Of a DNA stretch of 10,459 nucleotides, positions 1 through 7,047 are shown piece by piece. This DNA comes from Opitutia bacterium UBA977. GTDB lineage: Bacteria > Verrucomicrobiota > Verrucomicrobiia > Opitutales > Coraliomargaritaceae. The position numbers were made by a program, and so were the translations under genes. Location of the stretch: contig DBBT01000074.1 in the NCBI GenBank assembly GCA_002292345.1, positions 1,176-11,634 of the forward strand, written 5' to 3'. Under the pieces are notes generated by a model. That model made no database searches. It had not been told where the DNA came from and saw only the letters and a list, made by a program, of their open reading frames with translations. Within the stretch, counting starts at the first letter, position 1, and every line of letters begins with the position of its first letter.

Positions 1-46
1 GGGCGGGTCGCCCTCCTCTGCTGGAAATGTGGGCGGGTCGCCCACA
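1..46. repeat. Two copies of a 13-bp palindromic repeat, 30 bp apart
   Basis: The 13-mer GGGCGGGTCGCCC occurs at 1-13 and again at 31-43. Each copy is a hairpin with five G/C pairs and a GGT loop. The second copy extends to an 8-bp perfect stem (TGTGGGCG at 28-35, CGCCCACA at 39-46). The first copy is cut by the window edge, so its full stem cannot be judged. Neither copy is followed by a T tract, so they do not look like Rho-independent terminators. A REP-like intergenic element is my best guess; whether it is dispersed in the genome cannot be seen here. Confidence 0.6.
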
Positions 47-535
47 CTCCTACTGAGGTCAGTTGCCATCAGCAGCGACTGGTTGCTGATTAGATGAAAC
101 GGTCGGTCGTTTCAATCGAGACTATTACACGCATCAACGATGAACCAAAAAATAACCCCACATGTGCCGGTTAAGGGGGAGTTCTTAAGCCTTTTGTGTC
201 TAAGGTGGGGGCTTCCTTGTCAGTTTTTGCCTTCCGGTTGACGGCTGGACAGCGACCTTCAAGGTTTCAGCTCCCGATTTCTAAAGAGTAAAGGACAGAT
301 ACTCCGATTAAGATCGAACACTGCAGAGTTATCATGACTGTAAGCAGCGATTCGAACAGCGCAACTCGTAAAGGTGAGATTTTTTTGTAACTTTAAATAA
401 TGCAGAATGAAATAGCGATTCCGAGTGCTCCCCTGCACAGAGGATGAATCGCCACTGGCGCGAACAGAGGAGTTTCAACCAAACTTATACCTACAACAGA
501 TGAATTCAGATGTGGTTAGCCAGTAATCGACACAC
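47..535. other. Gene-free stretch downstream of the BMC operon
   Basis: I see no convincing coding region, tRNA or rRNA in this stretch of about 490 bp. It holds two small inverted repeats near its left end (68-90 and 95-114), a short CGCC/GGCG hairpin near 450-460, and a run of seven T at about 381-387 that is preceded by only a three-pair stem, too weak to call a terminator. It may contain the control region or 3' end of a gene beyond the left edge. Confidence 0.5.
68..114. repeat. Two adjacent small inverted repeats
   Basis: ATCAGCA (68-74) pairs with TGCTGAT (84-90) across a 9-nt loop. Four bases later TGAAACG (95-101) pairs with CGTTTCA (108-114) across a 6-nt loop. Both stems are 7 bp and perfect. 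They lie about 20 bp from the GGGCGGGTCGCCC palindromes and may belong to the same intergenic element. The function is unknown, and short stems of this size can arise by chance. Confidence 0.4.
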
Positions 536-562
536 AAAAAAGGCGTCTAATAAAAGACGCCT
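536..562 (-). terminator. Rho-independent terminator of the BMC operon
   Basis: AGGCGTCT (541-548) and AGACGCCT (555-562) form a perfect 8-bp stem with a 6-nt loop. Read on the minus strand, the hairpin is followed directly by six T (A run at 536-541 on the plus strand). It begins 26 bp past the stop codon of the malate dehydrogenase-like gene, the expected place to end the minus-strand operon. The plus-strand reading has no T tract, so termination is predicted only for the minus strand. Confidence 0.9.
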
Positions 563-588
563 GATCAATTAAAATGTATCTGCGTGAG

Positions 589-1584
589 TTAGAAGCTCAA
601 GCCGAGTTGACCGAAGGCCATCTCACGCTCGTCGAGCAATTCTTGATTCGAAGCAGCAATCTTCTCTTTCGCGTATTCAGTCAGGCTGAGGCCTTCGACC
701 ACACGCCATTTACCAACAGCATCGACCTTGATTGGTAGCGACGTAATAATGCCAGCAGGTGTACCGTATTCGCCACTGGAAATCACACAAACACTATGGA
801 AGTCGCCGCGTGTCGGTGTGCTCAAATCACGCACAGTATCGACCACTGCATTTGCTGCCGAAGCGGCAGAGGACGCGCCACGTGCATCAATGATTGCTTT
901 ACCACGCTGACCGACAGTTGGCACGAATGTATCTTTGAGCCACGCTTCATCCTTGATGACGACGGTTGCTTTTTGACGGCCGATCTTGGTGTTGTAAAAA
1001 TCAGGGAACATCGTCGGGCTATGATTCCCCCAAACGCAGAGTTCAGAAACTTGGCTCACTGCAACGCCAGCCTTCTGGGCGAGCTGTGTCTTAGCGCGAT
1101 TCTCGTCGAGTCGAGTCATGGCGAAGAACTGCTGATTAGGAATGCTTGGCGCACTCTTCATTGCGATCAGGCAATTCGTGTTACATGGGTTACCGACGAC
1201 GACCACGCGCACACTTGGCTTTGCGTAATCATTGATCGCCTTACCTTGGCCAACAAATACCTTACCATTGATACCGAGCAAGTCCGCACGCTCCATTCCT
1301 TGCTTGCGTGGCACAGAACCGACGAGCAATGCCCAGTCGATATCCTTAAAGCCAACACTCAAGTCCGAAGTCTGGACGATTTCAGTGAGTAATGGGAAAG
1401 CGCAGTCATCTAGTTCCATCGCGACCCCTTTGAGGGCGCCCATACCTGGCTCAATTTCAATTAGATTCAGAGCGACTGGTTGATTGGGACCAAACATGGC
1501 ACCGGAAGCGATGCGGAAAAGAAGTGCGTAACCAATGTTACCGGCTGCACCTGTGACTGCGACGCGGATAGGTTTTTTATTCAT
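589..1584 (-). CDS. mdh: Malate dehydrogenase-like NAD-dependent 2-hydroxyacid dehydrogenase
   Basis: This 331-residue protein belongs to the lactate/malate dehydrogenase superfamily and most resembles the longer malate dehydrogenases. The NAD-binding glycines are at residues 12, 15 and 18 (TGAAGNIGY). The mobile-loop motif has R93 and R99 (PRKQGMER), NPCNTN spans 132-137, the catalytic Asp and substrate Arg are D160 and R163 (TRLDENRA), and the catalytic His is H188 (GNHSP). R93 sits where malate dehydrogenases have Arg and lactate dehydrogenases have Gln, favouring oxaloacetate/malate. It is the last gene of the operon, 38 bp after the aldolase. PVM BMC loci often carry such a gene, sometimes annotated as lactate dehydrogenase. 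I see no encapsulation-type extension at either end. Its likely role is reoxidising NADH from the aldehyde dehydrogenase, but whether it is lumenal or cytosolic is open. Confidence 0.88.
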   Translation of the reverse strand: MNKKPIRVAVTGAAGNIGYALLFRIASGAMFGPNQPVALNLIEIEPGMGALKGVAMELDDCAFPLLTEIVQTSDLSVGFKDIDWALLVGSVPRKQGMERADLLGINGKVFVGQGKAINDYAKPSVRVVVVGNPCNTNCLIAMKSAPSIPNQQFFAMTRLDENRAKTQLAQKAGVAVSQVSELCVWGNHSPTMFPDFYNTKIGRQKATVVIKDEAWLKDTFVPTVGQRGKAIIDARGASSAASAANAVVDTVRDLSTPTRGDFHSVCVISSGEYGTPAGIITSLPIKVDAVGKWRVVEGLSLTEYAKEKIAASNQELLDEREMAFGQLGLSF

Positions 1585-1622
1585 AAAATAAGTGGTGTTG
1601 AATCAGTAGTGTTCGGCAGCGT

Positions 1623-2708
1623 TTAGCTCAGTTTCTTCAAGATCGTATCAGTAATCTTTTGGACCAGCGCTTCGTCGACGGCCCCTGTTGTTGGCAGGTC
1701 GCAACCGCAATCAGCACCGGGCTGAGGAGTTGTGTGTACTGTGTAAGCTGCTGCGTCGCACAATTCACATTCCTTAAGTTCGTCGAGGCGGTGATCAGGC
1801 ATACCGAGTTTCTTACGGATTTCGATTAATTCCTTAAGCTTGTCGGGACTATACTGCTTTGGACCGCCGATTTGCATGGTGATTGTCACAGTATGGCAAA
1901 ATGCATCTGTATTTTCCATCTTCCAGTAAGCGTCTTCGACGTCCTTACCCCAGCAGATCACACCGTGATTTTGCATCAAGATGGACTGGTGCTTTTTGGC
2001 AAGCTTGGCAACTTCACTCGCGTTCTCTGGAGAACCTGGAGTCTGGTAGCTAGCGAAACCGATTTCACCGAGGAATACTTCTGGCTCAGGGATCAGGCAG
2101 GAAGGCGGAGTGACACCTGCAACTGCGAAGGCAGTGGCGTAAATTGGGTGCGCATGCACGCAAGACTTCGCATTCGGCTCATTCTTCATGATCGCCAAGT
2201 GCGTGTTGACCTCAGAAGTGCGAGGACGTGTGCCTGCGACTTGATTACCATCCAGATCCACCATGCAGATGTCGTCCGGTGTCATGAAGCCCTTAGAGAT
2301 AAGAGTCGGAGTGCAAAGCACTAGATTATCACCGACGCGGACAGTGATATTACCACCGTTACCATCGACATAGCCTTTGTTCCAGATGCGCTCACCGATG
2401 CCGCAGATGCGCCCTTTGAGTGCCTGCACCTCTGGCGAGTAGAAAAATGCTTCGAGCTCTGCAGCTGTTTTCGGGTCAGAGCCAGGAGTCCAATCAAATA
2501 CTGCATTGGGCAATACTGGACTATGGATACGTGGGCTATTGCCAGCGGCTGCGGCAACTGGAGCACTCGCGGCGCCAGGTGTTGCCTTGTGCTTGCGAAT
2601 AATGTCGCGAGCCATAGGCGTGAGCTTTGCGTTGGCAGGAACGGTCGACAGGCACTGGCCTTGTGCGATCATTGCTTCGAGATTTTTCGCTGTGTATAGT
2701 TTGCTCAT
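1623..2708 (-). CDS. Class II aldolase (fuculose/rhamnulose-1-phosphate type) with BMC-targeting ends
   Basis: This zinc aldolase of the class II aldolase/adducin family has 361 residues, well above the roughly 215 of stand-alone FucA. The catalytic domain spans about 83-285: phosphate-binding GNGGN (116-120), SKG (138-140), catalytic-base candidate E166 (TSE), and zinc ligands H185, H187 and H248. Residues 1-42 form a separate module ending in LTPMARDIIR, like the N-terminal part of EutQ/EutT-type ethanolamine BMC proteins, followed by an Ala/Pro-rich linker (43-60). The C-terminus (344-361) is an amphipathic helix like an encapsulation peptide, preceded by four clustered Cys (314, 317, 334, 336). 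The expected reaction is cleavage of L-fuculose- or L-rhamnulose-1-phosphate to dihydroxyacetone phosphate and L-lactaldehyde. Context with rhamnulokinase favours rhamnulose, but dual use is usual for PVM BMCs. The start lacks a Shine-Dalgarno site. Confidence 0.9.
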   Translation of the reverse strand: MSKLYTAKNLEAMIAQGQCLSTVPANAKLTPMARDIIRKHKATPGAASAPVAAAAGNSPRIHSPVLPNAVFDWTPGSDPKTAAELEAFFYSPEVQALKGRICGIGERIWNKGYVDGNGGNITVRVGDNLVLCTPTLISKGFMTPDDICMVDLDGNQVAGTRPRTSEVNTHLAIMKNEPNAKSCVHAHPIYATAFAVAGVTPPSCLIPEPEVFLGEIGFASYQTPGSPENASEVAKLAKKHQSILMQNHGVICWGKDVEDAYWKMENTDAFCHTVTITMQIGGPKQYSPDKLKELIEIRKKLGMPDHRLDELKECELCDAAAYTVHTTPQPGADCGCDLPTTGAVDEALVQKITDTILKKLS

Positions 2709-2756
2709 AATAATTTGTTTTTAGTTTTTTTAAAAGTATCAGACAGAAAGCTAGGA

Positions 2757-3059
2757 CTATGATTCTGTCGGTGGTGTAAATTTATAAGTATCGAGAAGTG
2801 CGACGGTGATCGCGTCCAATGGAATTGGTCTGTCAAAAGGCTGCGTTGCTTCGGCACCTTCGACATAAAGAACAGCGTCTCCGACTCCGACACCAAGATC
2901 GTCGTATGCGATCAATGACCACGCACTGGACACTTCATTGCCATTCTTCACTGTCAGCTCATCTTTGCCCATTGGCGAAATGACAACCCAACGACCACCA
3001 CTAAAACTAGGGTCGCGCACACCTAGGGTGACAGTTCCAATAACTTTTCCAGGTTTCAT
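2757..3059 (-). CDS. BMC-P pentameric shell vertex protein (EutN/CcmL family), copy 3
   Basis: This 100-residue protein matches the EutN/CcmL fold that caps the vertices of the polyhedral shell as pentamers. It has the N-terminal GKVIGTVTLG strand (4-13), the family centre YDDLGVGVGDAVLYVEG (52-68, a version of the usual D-x-x-GAG-x-GD), and the closing strand ITVALLDTY (84-92). The C-terminal eight residues are an extra tail. The start codon is only 3 bp past the stop of the preceding BMC-P gene, so translational coupling is likely. The three BMC-P proteins here are clearly different in sequence, which suggests separate positions or partners rather than recent duplication. Confidence 0.9.
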   Translation of the reverse strand: MKPGKVIGTVTLGVRDPSFSGGRWVVISPMGKDELTVKNGNEVSSAWSLIAYDDLGVGVGDAVLYVEGAEATQPFDRPIPLDAITVALLDTYKFTPPTES

Positions 3060-3062
3060 TGC

Positions 3063-3317
3063 TTAATCGATGATCCCGATGATTTGGTTACGAATTGGTG
3101 AGTGATCGTCATGCACGGTGCCTTGCGTCCAAGATCCATCAGTCGTGATAAAAACACGCGCATGTATGCCAGCGCCCATCGGATCAACCGCAGCAAATGG
3201 AGCACCCGCACTCGCGCCATTCCCATCGACTGGTGTGCAGAGCACAATCGTGCGACCGATGAGGCTGGGATGGCCGATGCTGGTTACAGCATTGCCGTCT
3301 ACGCGTGCGAGGATCAT
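3063..3317 (-). CDS. BMC-P pentameric shell vertex protein (EutN/CcmL family), copy 2
   Basis: At 84 residues this is the shortest of the three vertex proteins. It starts MILARVDGNAVTSIGHPSL, with the first strand of the EutN/CcmL fold, and carries AVDPMGAGIHARVFI (43-57) where the family has its conserved D-x-x-GAG segment. The C-terminus ends at the last strand (NQIIGIID, 77-84) without a tail. The segment around 61-76 (GSWTQGTVHDDHSPIR) is charged and differs from the other two copies. It follows the aldehyde dehydrogenase by 43 bp and nearly touches the next BMC-P gene (3 bp). The role is structural: shell closure. Confidence 0.88.
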   Translation of the reverse strand: MILARVDGNAVTSIGHPSLIGRTIVLCTPVDGNGASAGAPFAAVDPMGAGIHARVFITTDGSWTQGTVHDDHSPIRNQIIGIID

Positions 3318-3360
3318 TTGTTAAGATAATTAAGGGCTAAGGATTGAGACCTGAGGCGAA

Positions 3361-4803
3361 CTATCGAACGATGTTCAAGTTATTCACTAAGGTGCAACGA
3401 CGATAGCGAGTGAAGGTGCTTGGTGTGGTGATGCCTTCACCTGTGGTGGTTGCGATTGAGAAGCTGATAAAGCCTTCACCACCGAGACCGAGACCGGCCA
3501 AACAAGGGCCGTTCTTGACGAAAATCGTAGTATCCATTGCTTGTCCCATTTCAGTCATGCGTGCGACGTTCATGGTGTGGATCATTGCGGAGTGCTTGTC
3601 GCCATGCTCGGATTGCTTGGCAATGCTGAGGCCTTGACTGAAGTCATTAGCGCGGACGATTGGCAACAACGGCATCATTTGCTCTTCTTGAACGAATGGA
3701 TCGTCAGCATCAGTTTCAGCGATGAGCATCTCAACACTGGAATCAATGTTAAGCCCAGCGATACGTGCGAGTGCATCTGGATTTGCTCCGACCCACTTAC
3801 GGTTCAGCACAGCAGAGCCACAGCCGACGCCGTCTTTAAAGTCGAAGACTTCGCTTTTGATCGCGGCGAGCTGCTGTGCATTCAAGAGAACTGCACCTTG
3901 ACGCTGCATGGCAGCAAGCGTCTTTTGATACGAATCACCGACTGCGATGATTTGCTTCTCACCGATGCAGAGCAAGTTGTTATCAAACCCACCACCCGCA
4001 ATAATGTCGCGAGCGACACGGTCAAAATCTAGCTCATTACAATCGTCGACCAGCACCGGAGGATTTCCAGGACCCGCACAAATAGCACGCTTACCAGTTT
4101 TCATGGCGGCGTCGACCACACCTGGGCCGCCAGTGATGCAAAGTAGGTTTACATCATCCGCAGCACAGAGTGCATTGAAAGAATCGAGTGAAGGTTTTTC
4201 GATTGTACAGAGCAGGTTCGAGATCCCTGTTTCCGCTTTGATCGCTTCATTAAACTCGTCGATTGCAAGCGCCGCCACCCCAGCACCACCAGGGTGTGGG
4301 TTGAATACAATCGAATTACCCGCAGCAACCATGTTAACGATATTACCCGCAATTGTTGGCACCGAGTGCGTCAATGGCGTGATCGCAACAATGACGCCCC
4401 AAGGAGCAGCTTCGTCCATCGTGATCCCAAAATCACCACTCATGCCTTGTGGCGTGAGATATTCAGGCCCGAGCACATTTTTGACGCCCTGAAGCTTGGC
4501 AGGTTTGTGCGCAAGACGGCCGATTTTGGTCTCATTAAACTCGATCTGCCCCCAACGCTCAGCGTTGTCGACACACATCTGTTTAACAATTTCGACGACC
4601 TTGATACGAGCGGCCCAGCCTTTTTGCTGGAGTTGCTCGAAACCGCTACGCGCTGCGACCACCGCTTGCTCGGCGTCGTCAAAGACACCGTGCTTGCCGG
4701 GGCGAGATTGTATAGACGGCATCGCGAGTGTGCCTTTGGATTGCATTTGGGCGAGTACTTCACTCACCACATTGCGTATCGCTGCTTCATTCAATTGACT
4801 CAT
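3361..4803 (-). CDS. CoA-acylating aldehyde dehydrogenase (PduP/EutE family)
   Basis: This 480-residue enzyme is the core lumenal aldehyde dehydrogenase, expected to convert L-lactaldehyde, CoA and NAD+ to lactoyl-CoA and NADH. The catalytic Cys is C279 in FDNNLLCIGEK; nucleotide/CoA-binding stretches include PWGVIVAITPLTHSVPT (134-150) and ICAGPGNPPV (241-250). Residues 1-20 (MSQLNEAAIRNVVSEVLAQM) form an amphipathic helix followed by a flexible linker rich in Ser, Pro and Gly, the classical arrangement of an N-terminal encapsulation peptide in this family. The length is usual for PduP-type enzymes. It is one of few genes here with a clear Shine-Dalgarno site: AAGGA on the minus strand, 7 nt before the ATG (4811-4815). 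It lies between BMC-P genes, as is common for PVM loci. Confidence 0.95.
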   Translation of the reverse strand: MSQLNEAAIRNVVSEVLAQMQSKGTLAMPSIQSRPGKHGVFDDAEQAVVAARSGFEQLQQKGWAARIKVVEIVKQMCVDNAERWGQIEFNETKIGRLAHKPAKLQGVKNVLGPEYLTPQGMSGDFGITMDEAAPWGVIVAITPLTHSVPTIAGNIVNMVAAGNSIVFNPHPGGAGVAALAIDEFNEAIKAETGISNLLCTIEKPSLDSFNALCAADDVNLLCITGGPGVVDAAMKTGKRAICAGPGNPPVLVDDCNELDFDRVARDIIAGGGFDNNLLCIGEKQIIAVGDSYQKTLAAMQRQGAVLLNAQQLAAIKSEVFDFKDGVGCGSAVLNRKWVGANPDALARIAGLNIDSSVEMLIAETDADDPFVQEEQMMPLLPIVRANDFSQGLSIAKQSEHGDKHSAMIHTMNVARMTEMGQAMDTTIFVKNGPCLAGLGLGGEGFISFSIATTTGEGITTPSTFTRYRRCTLVNNLNIVR

Positions 4804-4810
4804 TTAAAAA

Positions 4811-4815
4811 TCCTT
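4811..4815 (-). promoter_or_regulatory. Shine-Dalgarno site of the aldehyde dehydrogenase gene
   Basis: On the minus strand AAGGA lies 7 nt upstream of the ATG at 4803, with an A/T-only spacer. It stands out because most genes in the operon have A/T-rich leaders with no recognisable Shine-Dalgarno sequence. Confidence 0.6.
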
Positions 4816-4827
4816 GGTGTTTAAGGT

Positions 4828-5142
4828 TTAGCTGTTCTTCGCCTCGTAGGTCTTCTTGCCTAGGATGCTCACGGTGTCGACGAGGCCGACGATCGCAGCA
4901 TCCACTGGCAGTGCTTTGAGACCATTAGCCTGACGAGCAGAACTCCCTTGGGCAAACATTACGAGTTCGCCCTCCCCCGCGCCCAGCGTATCAATCGCGA
5001 CAATAGTATTAGTGCCTGGCTTGAATTTGCTGGGATCTTCAGGGTCGACCAACATCGGACGAACCATAAGGAGCTTTCGGCCCCGCATGCTCTCGTCCTT
5101 CTTCGTCGAAACGACGGATCCAATGACTGTTCCCAGATACAT
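4828..5142 (-). CDS. BMC-P pentameric shell vertex protein (EutN/CcmL family), copy 1
   Basis: I place the start at the ATG at 5142, giving 104 residues beginning MYLGTVIGSVV, because that is where the EutN/CcmL fold starts. The frame is open further upstream to 5190, but those 16 residues overlap the preceding BMC-H gene and do not look like the family. With the chosen start the gap to that gene is 4 bp. The family signature is IVAIDTLGAGEGELVMFAQG (47-66), the D-x-x-GAG-x-G segment, followed by SSAR and the closing strand AAIVGLVDTV (82-91). A short charged tail follows. This copy looks closest to canonical EutN/CcmL. It forms pentameric shell vertices. Confidence 0.92.
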   Translation of the reverse strand: MYLGTVIGSVVSTKKDESMRGRKLLMVRPMLVDPEDPSKFKPGTNTIVAIDTLGAGEGELVMFAQGSSARQANGLKALPVDAAIVGLVDTVSILGKKTYEAKNS

Positions 5143-5146
5143 CGAA

Positions 5147-5452
5147 TTACTTGGTTGCGCGCTTAACGGTCGCCTTGAGTGCAGGAACAACTGTTTCTAC
5201 ATCATCGTGTGGCCGAGCGATTGTGTGAGCACTGACAACTTCGCCGTAACGGCCAGCTGTTTCTGCTCCAGTTTCGATTGCAGCATTCACTGCAGCGACA
5301 TCGCCTGTGATGACGACACTAACAAGTGCACTACCGACGCCCTTCATAGGACCGGTAAGTTGGACGTTTGCTGATTTCAACATCGCGTCTGTGCCTTGGA
5401 CAAGAGCGACAAGGCCCTTAGTTTCGAGTATTCCGATTGCTTGTTTAGCCAT
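5147..5452 (-). CDS. BMC-H hexameric shell protein with basic C-terminal tail, copy 3
   Basis: This single Pfam-BMC-domain protein has 101 residues and would tile shell facets as hexamers. The first strand is IGILETKGL (6-14), the pore loop is around GVGSA (38-42), and the family helix DVAAVNAAIETGAE spans 51-64. HTIARPHDD (76-84) closes the fold. After it comes a tail of about 17 residues rich in Lys and Arg that the other two BMC-H proteins lack. The gene is separated from them by the kinase gene and sits 4 bp upstream of a BMC-P gene, so its expression may be tied to the vertex protein. Confidence 0.95.
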   Translation of the reverse strand: MAKQAIGILETKGLVALVQGTDAMLKSANVQLTGPMKGVGSALVSVVITGDVAAVNAAIETGAETAGRYGEVVSAHTIARPHDDVETVVPALKATVKRATK

Positions 5453-5500
5453 AATATTTTGTGGGTTGGTTTGAATTAATTGTTACTTATTGGAAAATTG

Positions 5501-6685
5501 TTAGCCCGCTTGAATGTTACGAAACACTTCGCGAGCAATGACGAGTTCTTCGTTGGCTGGGATGACGACAACTTTAATGGACGAGTCGTCCGCACTGATG
5601 ACACCTTCGGCTCCGCGAATCACCTTCGCATTACGTTCGGAATCGATTTTTACGCCAAGACTTTCGAGGCCAGCGCAAACTGCCGCACGTAGGACGGGAT
5701 CGTTTTCCCCCATACCTGCGGTGAATGAAATCACTTCGGCGCCACCCATCTTAAAGAAGAAAGAGCCTGCCCAGTGACGGATGCTATCGATGAGCACATC
5801 GATCGCGAGTTGCGCATTGGCATTGCCTGCTGCGGCTGCTTCGTCGATATCACGTGCATCGTTACTAATTTGAGACAGTCCTAGTAAGCCACTCTCTTTG
5901 TTAAGCTGACGTTCAGCTTCCTCTACGGAAAGGCCGAGCATCTTGCTCACATAAGGAATCGCCATCGAGTCGAGATCACCCACGCGGTTGTTTTGCGGTA
6001 AACCACTCTGAGGGCTGAAGCCCATACTGGAACCGATCGCAACACCATTGTTAATACCAACGACCGAACTGCTGCCACCAAGGTGGCAAGAAATCACTCT
6101 TAAAGAATCGCCGGTATATTCGCCTGGACCGTCGACATAGAGACGACGCGCACGGTCGGCCACGACCTCATTACCAACCAGCTCAGCTGAGCGTTCGGCG
6201 ATGAATTTGTGACTCGCTCCATGGAAGCCGTAACGGCGAATACCAAGATCACGCCAAGCCTGTGGGATGGCGTACGTAGAGGACGCATCACTCGTCCACT
6301 GAAAGAATGCAGTCTCAAACAGAGCGACACGCTTTACAGAAGGAAGCTTTTCAGTGAAGCAGCGAATGCCTTCTGAGTAGGCTGGGTTGTGAGCGGGAGC
6401 GACTTCCTTGAAGCCGTCAAGGGCTTCAAGGACGCGCTCATCCGCGGCAACACAACCACTTAGATCTTTTCCGAGGACAGTTTTAAAACCGACCGCATCG
6501 AGATCTTCACCGGACAGAAGATGCCCTTCACCAACCAGAGTTTCGAGCATCTGCTCAATACACGGAGTGTATTCAGTCACGCGCTCAAAGCCTCCAGTTG
6601 CCAATAGATTGGCAACAGCATCGCTCATCTCAAAAAGACGATACTTGAAGGAGGTGGAACCAAGGTTGGCGATTAAGATCTTCAC
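5501..6685 (-). CDS. ackA: Diverged acetate kinase homologue (probable BMC acyl kinase)
   Basis: The 394-residue protein is clearly in the acetate/propionate kinase family: NLGSTSFK (7-14), AHNP (98-101), YGFHGASH (152-159), R234 in NNRVGDLD, ESGLLGL (264-270), TAGMGEN (322-328) and NEELVIA (378-384). The expected role is transfer of phosphate from lactoyl-phosphate (made by PduL) to ADP. Several residues that are near invariant in acetate kinases differ: HRVVHGG is FKTVLGK (67-73), FDTAFHQ is FETAFFQ (123-129), HLGNG is HLGGS (201-205), and TPLEGLxMGTR is SPQSGLPQNNR (224-234). There is an insertion of about 12 residues near 178-194. It starts with GTG and has no Shine-Dalgarno site. A substrate other than acetate, or weak activity, is possible. 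The family call is sure; the reaction is inferred from context. Confidence 0.85.
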   Translation of the reverse strand: MKILIANLGSTSFKYRLFEMSDAVANLLATGGFERVTEYTPCIEQMLETLVGEGHLLSGEDLDAVGFKTVLGKDLSGCVAADERVLEALDGFKEVAPAHNPAYSEGIRCFTEKLPSVKRVALFETAFFQWTSDASSTYAIPQAWRDLGIRRYGFHGASHKFIAERSAELVGNEVVADRARRLYVDGPGEYTGDSLRVISCHLGGSSSVVGINNGVAIGSSMGFSPQSGLPQNNRVGDLDSMAIPYVSKMLGLSVEEAERQLNKESGLLGLSQISNDARDIDEAAAAGNANAQLAIDVLIDSIRHWAGSFFFKMGGAEVISFTAGMGENDPVLRAAVCAGLESLGVKIDSERNAKVIRGAEGVISADDSSIKVVVIPANEELVIAREVFRNIQAG

Positions 6686-6749
6686 GATTTTTTTTAAATG
6701 AAAAGAATATGCCTGCCCGAAGACAGGTGCATTCTGATGGTTTCGAATC
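6686..6749 (-). other. Longest intergenic gap inside the operon, with a weak hairpin
   Basis: This 64-bp gap lies between the second BMC-H gene and the kinase gene. ATGC-CTG (6709-6715) can pair with CAG-gt-GCAT (6724-6732), leaving a 2-nt bulge. Downstream on the minus strand comes a T-rich stretch with no continuous T tract next to the stem. It could act as an RNA processing or stabilising hairpin that leaves shell message in excess over kinase message, but the stem is short and this is speculative. Confidence 0.3.
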
Positions 6750-7028
6750 TTATCCGATCCAGTTACCGAGCTTAGAGAGGTCGTCGTGTGGACGAGGAAT
6801 TACCTGAACGGCAACCACTTCGCCTATCGCGCCAGCAGCGTCAGCGCCGGCTTCGACAGCAGCTTTAACAGCAGCGACATCGCCAGTGAAGAAAGCAGTC
6901 ACCAGACCGCTTCCGATTTTTTCCCAGCCAGTCAATGTGACGTCAGCTGATTTTAGTGCGGCATCGGATGCTTCCATGAGGCATACGAAGCCCTTGCATT
7001 CGATCATTCCTATTGCTTTTTTAGCCAT
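6750..7028 (-). CDS. BMC-H hexameric shell protein, copy 2
   Basis: This 92-residue single-BMC-domain protein is the most PduA-like of the set. IGMIECKGF (6-14) opens the fold, GWEKIGSGLVTAFFTGD (34-50) contains the pore loop KIGSG (37-41) in its classical form, AAVKAAVEAGADAAG spans 52-66, and IPRPHDD (77-83) closes it. The pore serine S40 is the residue that lines the small polar pore in PduA, so passage of lactaldehyde or other small polar metabolites is plausible. C11 and C16 are unusual at the start of the domain. It lies 19 bp after the first BMC-H gene and shares much of its sequence with it, suggesting an old tandem duplication. A weak AGGA lies 10 nt before the ATG. Confidence 0.95.
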   Translation of the reverse strand: MAKKAIGMIECKGFVCLMEASDAALKSADVTLTGWEKIGSGLVTAFFTGDVAAVKAAVEAGADAAGAIGEVVAVQVIPRPHDDLSKLGNWIG

Positions 7029-7047
7029 AATATTTATTTCCTAACGG

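Noticed and set aside
1..120. CRISPR array suggested by repeated G/C-rich palindromes
   Set aside because: Only two short 13-bp copies with one 17-bp interval are seen, and the next interval has no third copy; repeat and spacer lengths do not fit a CRISPR.
370..390. Possible plus-strand terminator before the T run near 381
   Set aside because: The only stem is CTC/GAG, three pairs with an 8-nt loop, too weak to terminate, and no plus-strand gene precedes it in the window.
796..1392. Plus-strand open frame of 198 codons opposite the malate dehydrogenase-like gene
   Set aside because: It is antisense to a gene with all family motifs, its product matches nothing I recognise, and long antisense frames are common opposite such codon use.
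3541..4824. Long plus-strand open frames opposite the aldehyde dehydrogenase gene
   Set aside because: They are antisense shadows of a well-supported gene; composition is Cys/His/Ser-rich without recognisable domains.
5143..5190. N-terminal extension of the first BMC-P protein, from an upstream in-frame ATG at 5190
   Set aside because: The extra 16 residues overlap the upstream BMC-H gene and do not belong to the EutN/CcmL fold. The ATG at 5142 starts exactly at the conserved first strand and leaves a normal 4-bp gap.
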